Positions 5,842-6,464 of a DNA stretch of 6,464 bases are shown in pieces. Both the position numbers and the translations under genes were made by a program. Origin of the DNA: Clostridia bacterium (GTDB lineage: Bacteria > Bacillota > Clostridia > Peptostreptococcales > Anaerovoracaceae); the NCBI GenBank assembly GCA_024403005.1, contig JAKSSQ010000101.1:1-6464 (forward strand). Reading direction: 5' to 3'. Each line of letters starts with the position of its first letter. Position 1 is the first letter of the stretch. The notes beneath the pieces are model-generated. The model saw nothing but the letters and a program-made list of their open reading frames with translations, made no database searches and was not told the DNA's origin.

Positions 5842-6464
5842 TTATTTGTAAATAGTAATCTTTTTATACAGGTTATCCAGAACTACGTGATCGCCGCCGT
5901 TGGCTTCTTCGCCGTCCAGAGTCCAGGGTACAGCCTTGGAAAGCTGGAAATCCAGGTGAGATGCCTGGAAGTGCACGAAGGACTTGTTGTCGAAGTTGCT
6001 GGTGGTAATGCCCATTACGATGTTCTGGAGATCCATGTAGTTGAAGGGTCTCTTGATTAACGTAACTTCGAAGAGTCCGTCGTTAAGGTCTACTTCGTCG
6101 TCCTTGAGCTTTACGATGCCGCCTACGGATCTGGTGTTGGAAACAGCTCCGAAGATGTATCTGCCGCTGTAGTCCTTGCCGTCACCCTTGAGGGTTATGT
6201 TGTAGGAGTGAATCTTTCCGATTTCGTTAATGCCTTCCAGTACGTAAGCGAAGTGTCCGAACTTGTTCTTTGCGGACTGGGGAGCATTGTAGGAAGCTGC
6301 GGAAAAAGCACCGAAAGAAGCGATGTAGGAGAAAAATCTTTCGCCGTTGTTAAAGCTTCCGATATCGAGGGTTTTGGGGATTTCGCGGGTGATGTTTTCT
6401 GCAGCTCTGGCCGGTGTAAGGGAAAGGCCCAGAGTTCTTGCGAAGTCGTTGGTGCTTCCTGCGG
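5842..6464 (-). CDS. Diacylglycerol kinase family lipid kinase (partial, C-terminal 206 residues)
   Basis: The reading frame is open from the window edge at 6464 to a TAA stop at 5842-5844; the start codon and the N-terminal third, including the expected GGDGT motif, lie outside. The visible part opens with AGSTNDFARTLGL, the conserved G-T-x-N-D-F-A-R-type motif of DagK/YegS/DgkB kinases. It continues with the two-layer C-terminal domain: FFSYIASFGAFSAASY (43-58 of the fragment), RYIFGAVSNTRSVGG (101-115), LNDGLFEV (126-133) and PWTLDGE (179-185). By analogy with DgkB, the glutamate of LDGE is the likely catalytic base and the aspartate of LNDG part of the structural metal site. The family phosphorylates diacylglycerol or related lipids with ATP at the inner membrane face, returning diacylglycerol to phospholipid synthesis. 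It is convergent with the peptidase operon and shares its terminator. The exact lipid substrate is uncertain. Confidence 0.93.
   Translation of the reverse strand, partial: AGSTNDFARTLGLSLTPARAAENITREIPKTLDIGSFNNGERFFSYIASFGAFSAASYNAPQSAKNKFGHFAYVLEGINEIGKIHSYNITLKGDGKDYSGRYIFGAVSNTRSVGGIVKLKDDEVDLNDGLFEVTLIKRPFNYMDLQNIVMGITTSNFDNKSFVHFQASHLDFQLSKAVPWTLDGEEANGGDHVVLDNLYKKITIYK

Noticed and set aside
5842..6036. A stand-alone 64-residue protein at the end of the window
   Set aside because: The frame continues open upstream to the window edge and the added sequence carries lipid-kinase motifs, so this is only the C-terminal tail of a larger gene starting at an internal methionine.

Overview
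The window reads as an ordinary chromosomal stretch of a low-to-middle-GC Gram-positive anaerobe, most likely a member of the Bacillota (class Clostridia). The basis is strong AGGAGG-type ribosome binding sites, tightly packed and overlapping genes, a YtrA-type GntR/ABC operon, a PepV-type dipeptidase and a DgkB/YegS-type lipid kinase. No rRNA or marker gene is present, so anything below phylum is inference. I see no mobile element, CRISPR array, tRNA or phage gene.

Layout. (1) Positions 1-3076, plus strand: a three-gene operon with overlapping genes. It encodes a small GntR/YtrA-family repressor, an ABC ATPase and a large membrane permease with nine predicted helices and a roughly 260-residue C-terminal domain that topology places outside the membrane. 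The first gene's promoter lies outside the window. (2) Positions 3077-3179: a strong intrinsic terminator followed at once by an extended -10 promoter. (3) Positions 3180-5743, plus strand: two M20-family metallopeptidases 11 bases apart, one YgeY-like (390 aa) and one PepV-like (459 aa), both with a complete set of expected zinc and catalytic residues. (4) Positions 5744-5841: a GC-rich hairpin segment and a bidirectional terminator. (5) Positions 5842-6464, minus strand: the C-terminal 206 residues of a diacylglycerol-kinase-family lipid kinase, whose N-terminal part lies beyond the window edge.

How the genes work together. The first operon looks like a self-regulated ABC exporter of the kind linked to cell-envelope or antibiotic stress in Bacillota; its substrate cannot be read from sequence. 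The two peptidases form a separate transcription unit, probably for cytoplasmic breakdown of dipeptides or other acylated amino acids, with codon use that suggests high expression. The convergent lipid kinase is probably unrelated and recycles diacylglycerol into phospholipid synthesis.

I did not find a clearly new biological system here. The points most worth a second look are the permease's extracytoplasmic domain, the pairing of a YgeY-like enzyme with PepV away from any visible selenium or purine genes, and the compact terminator/promoter junction between the operons.
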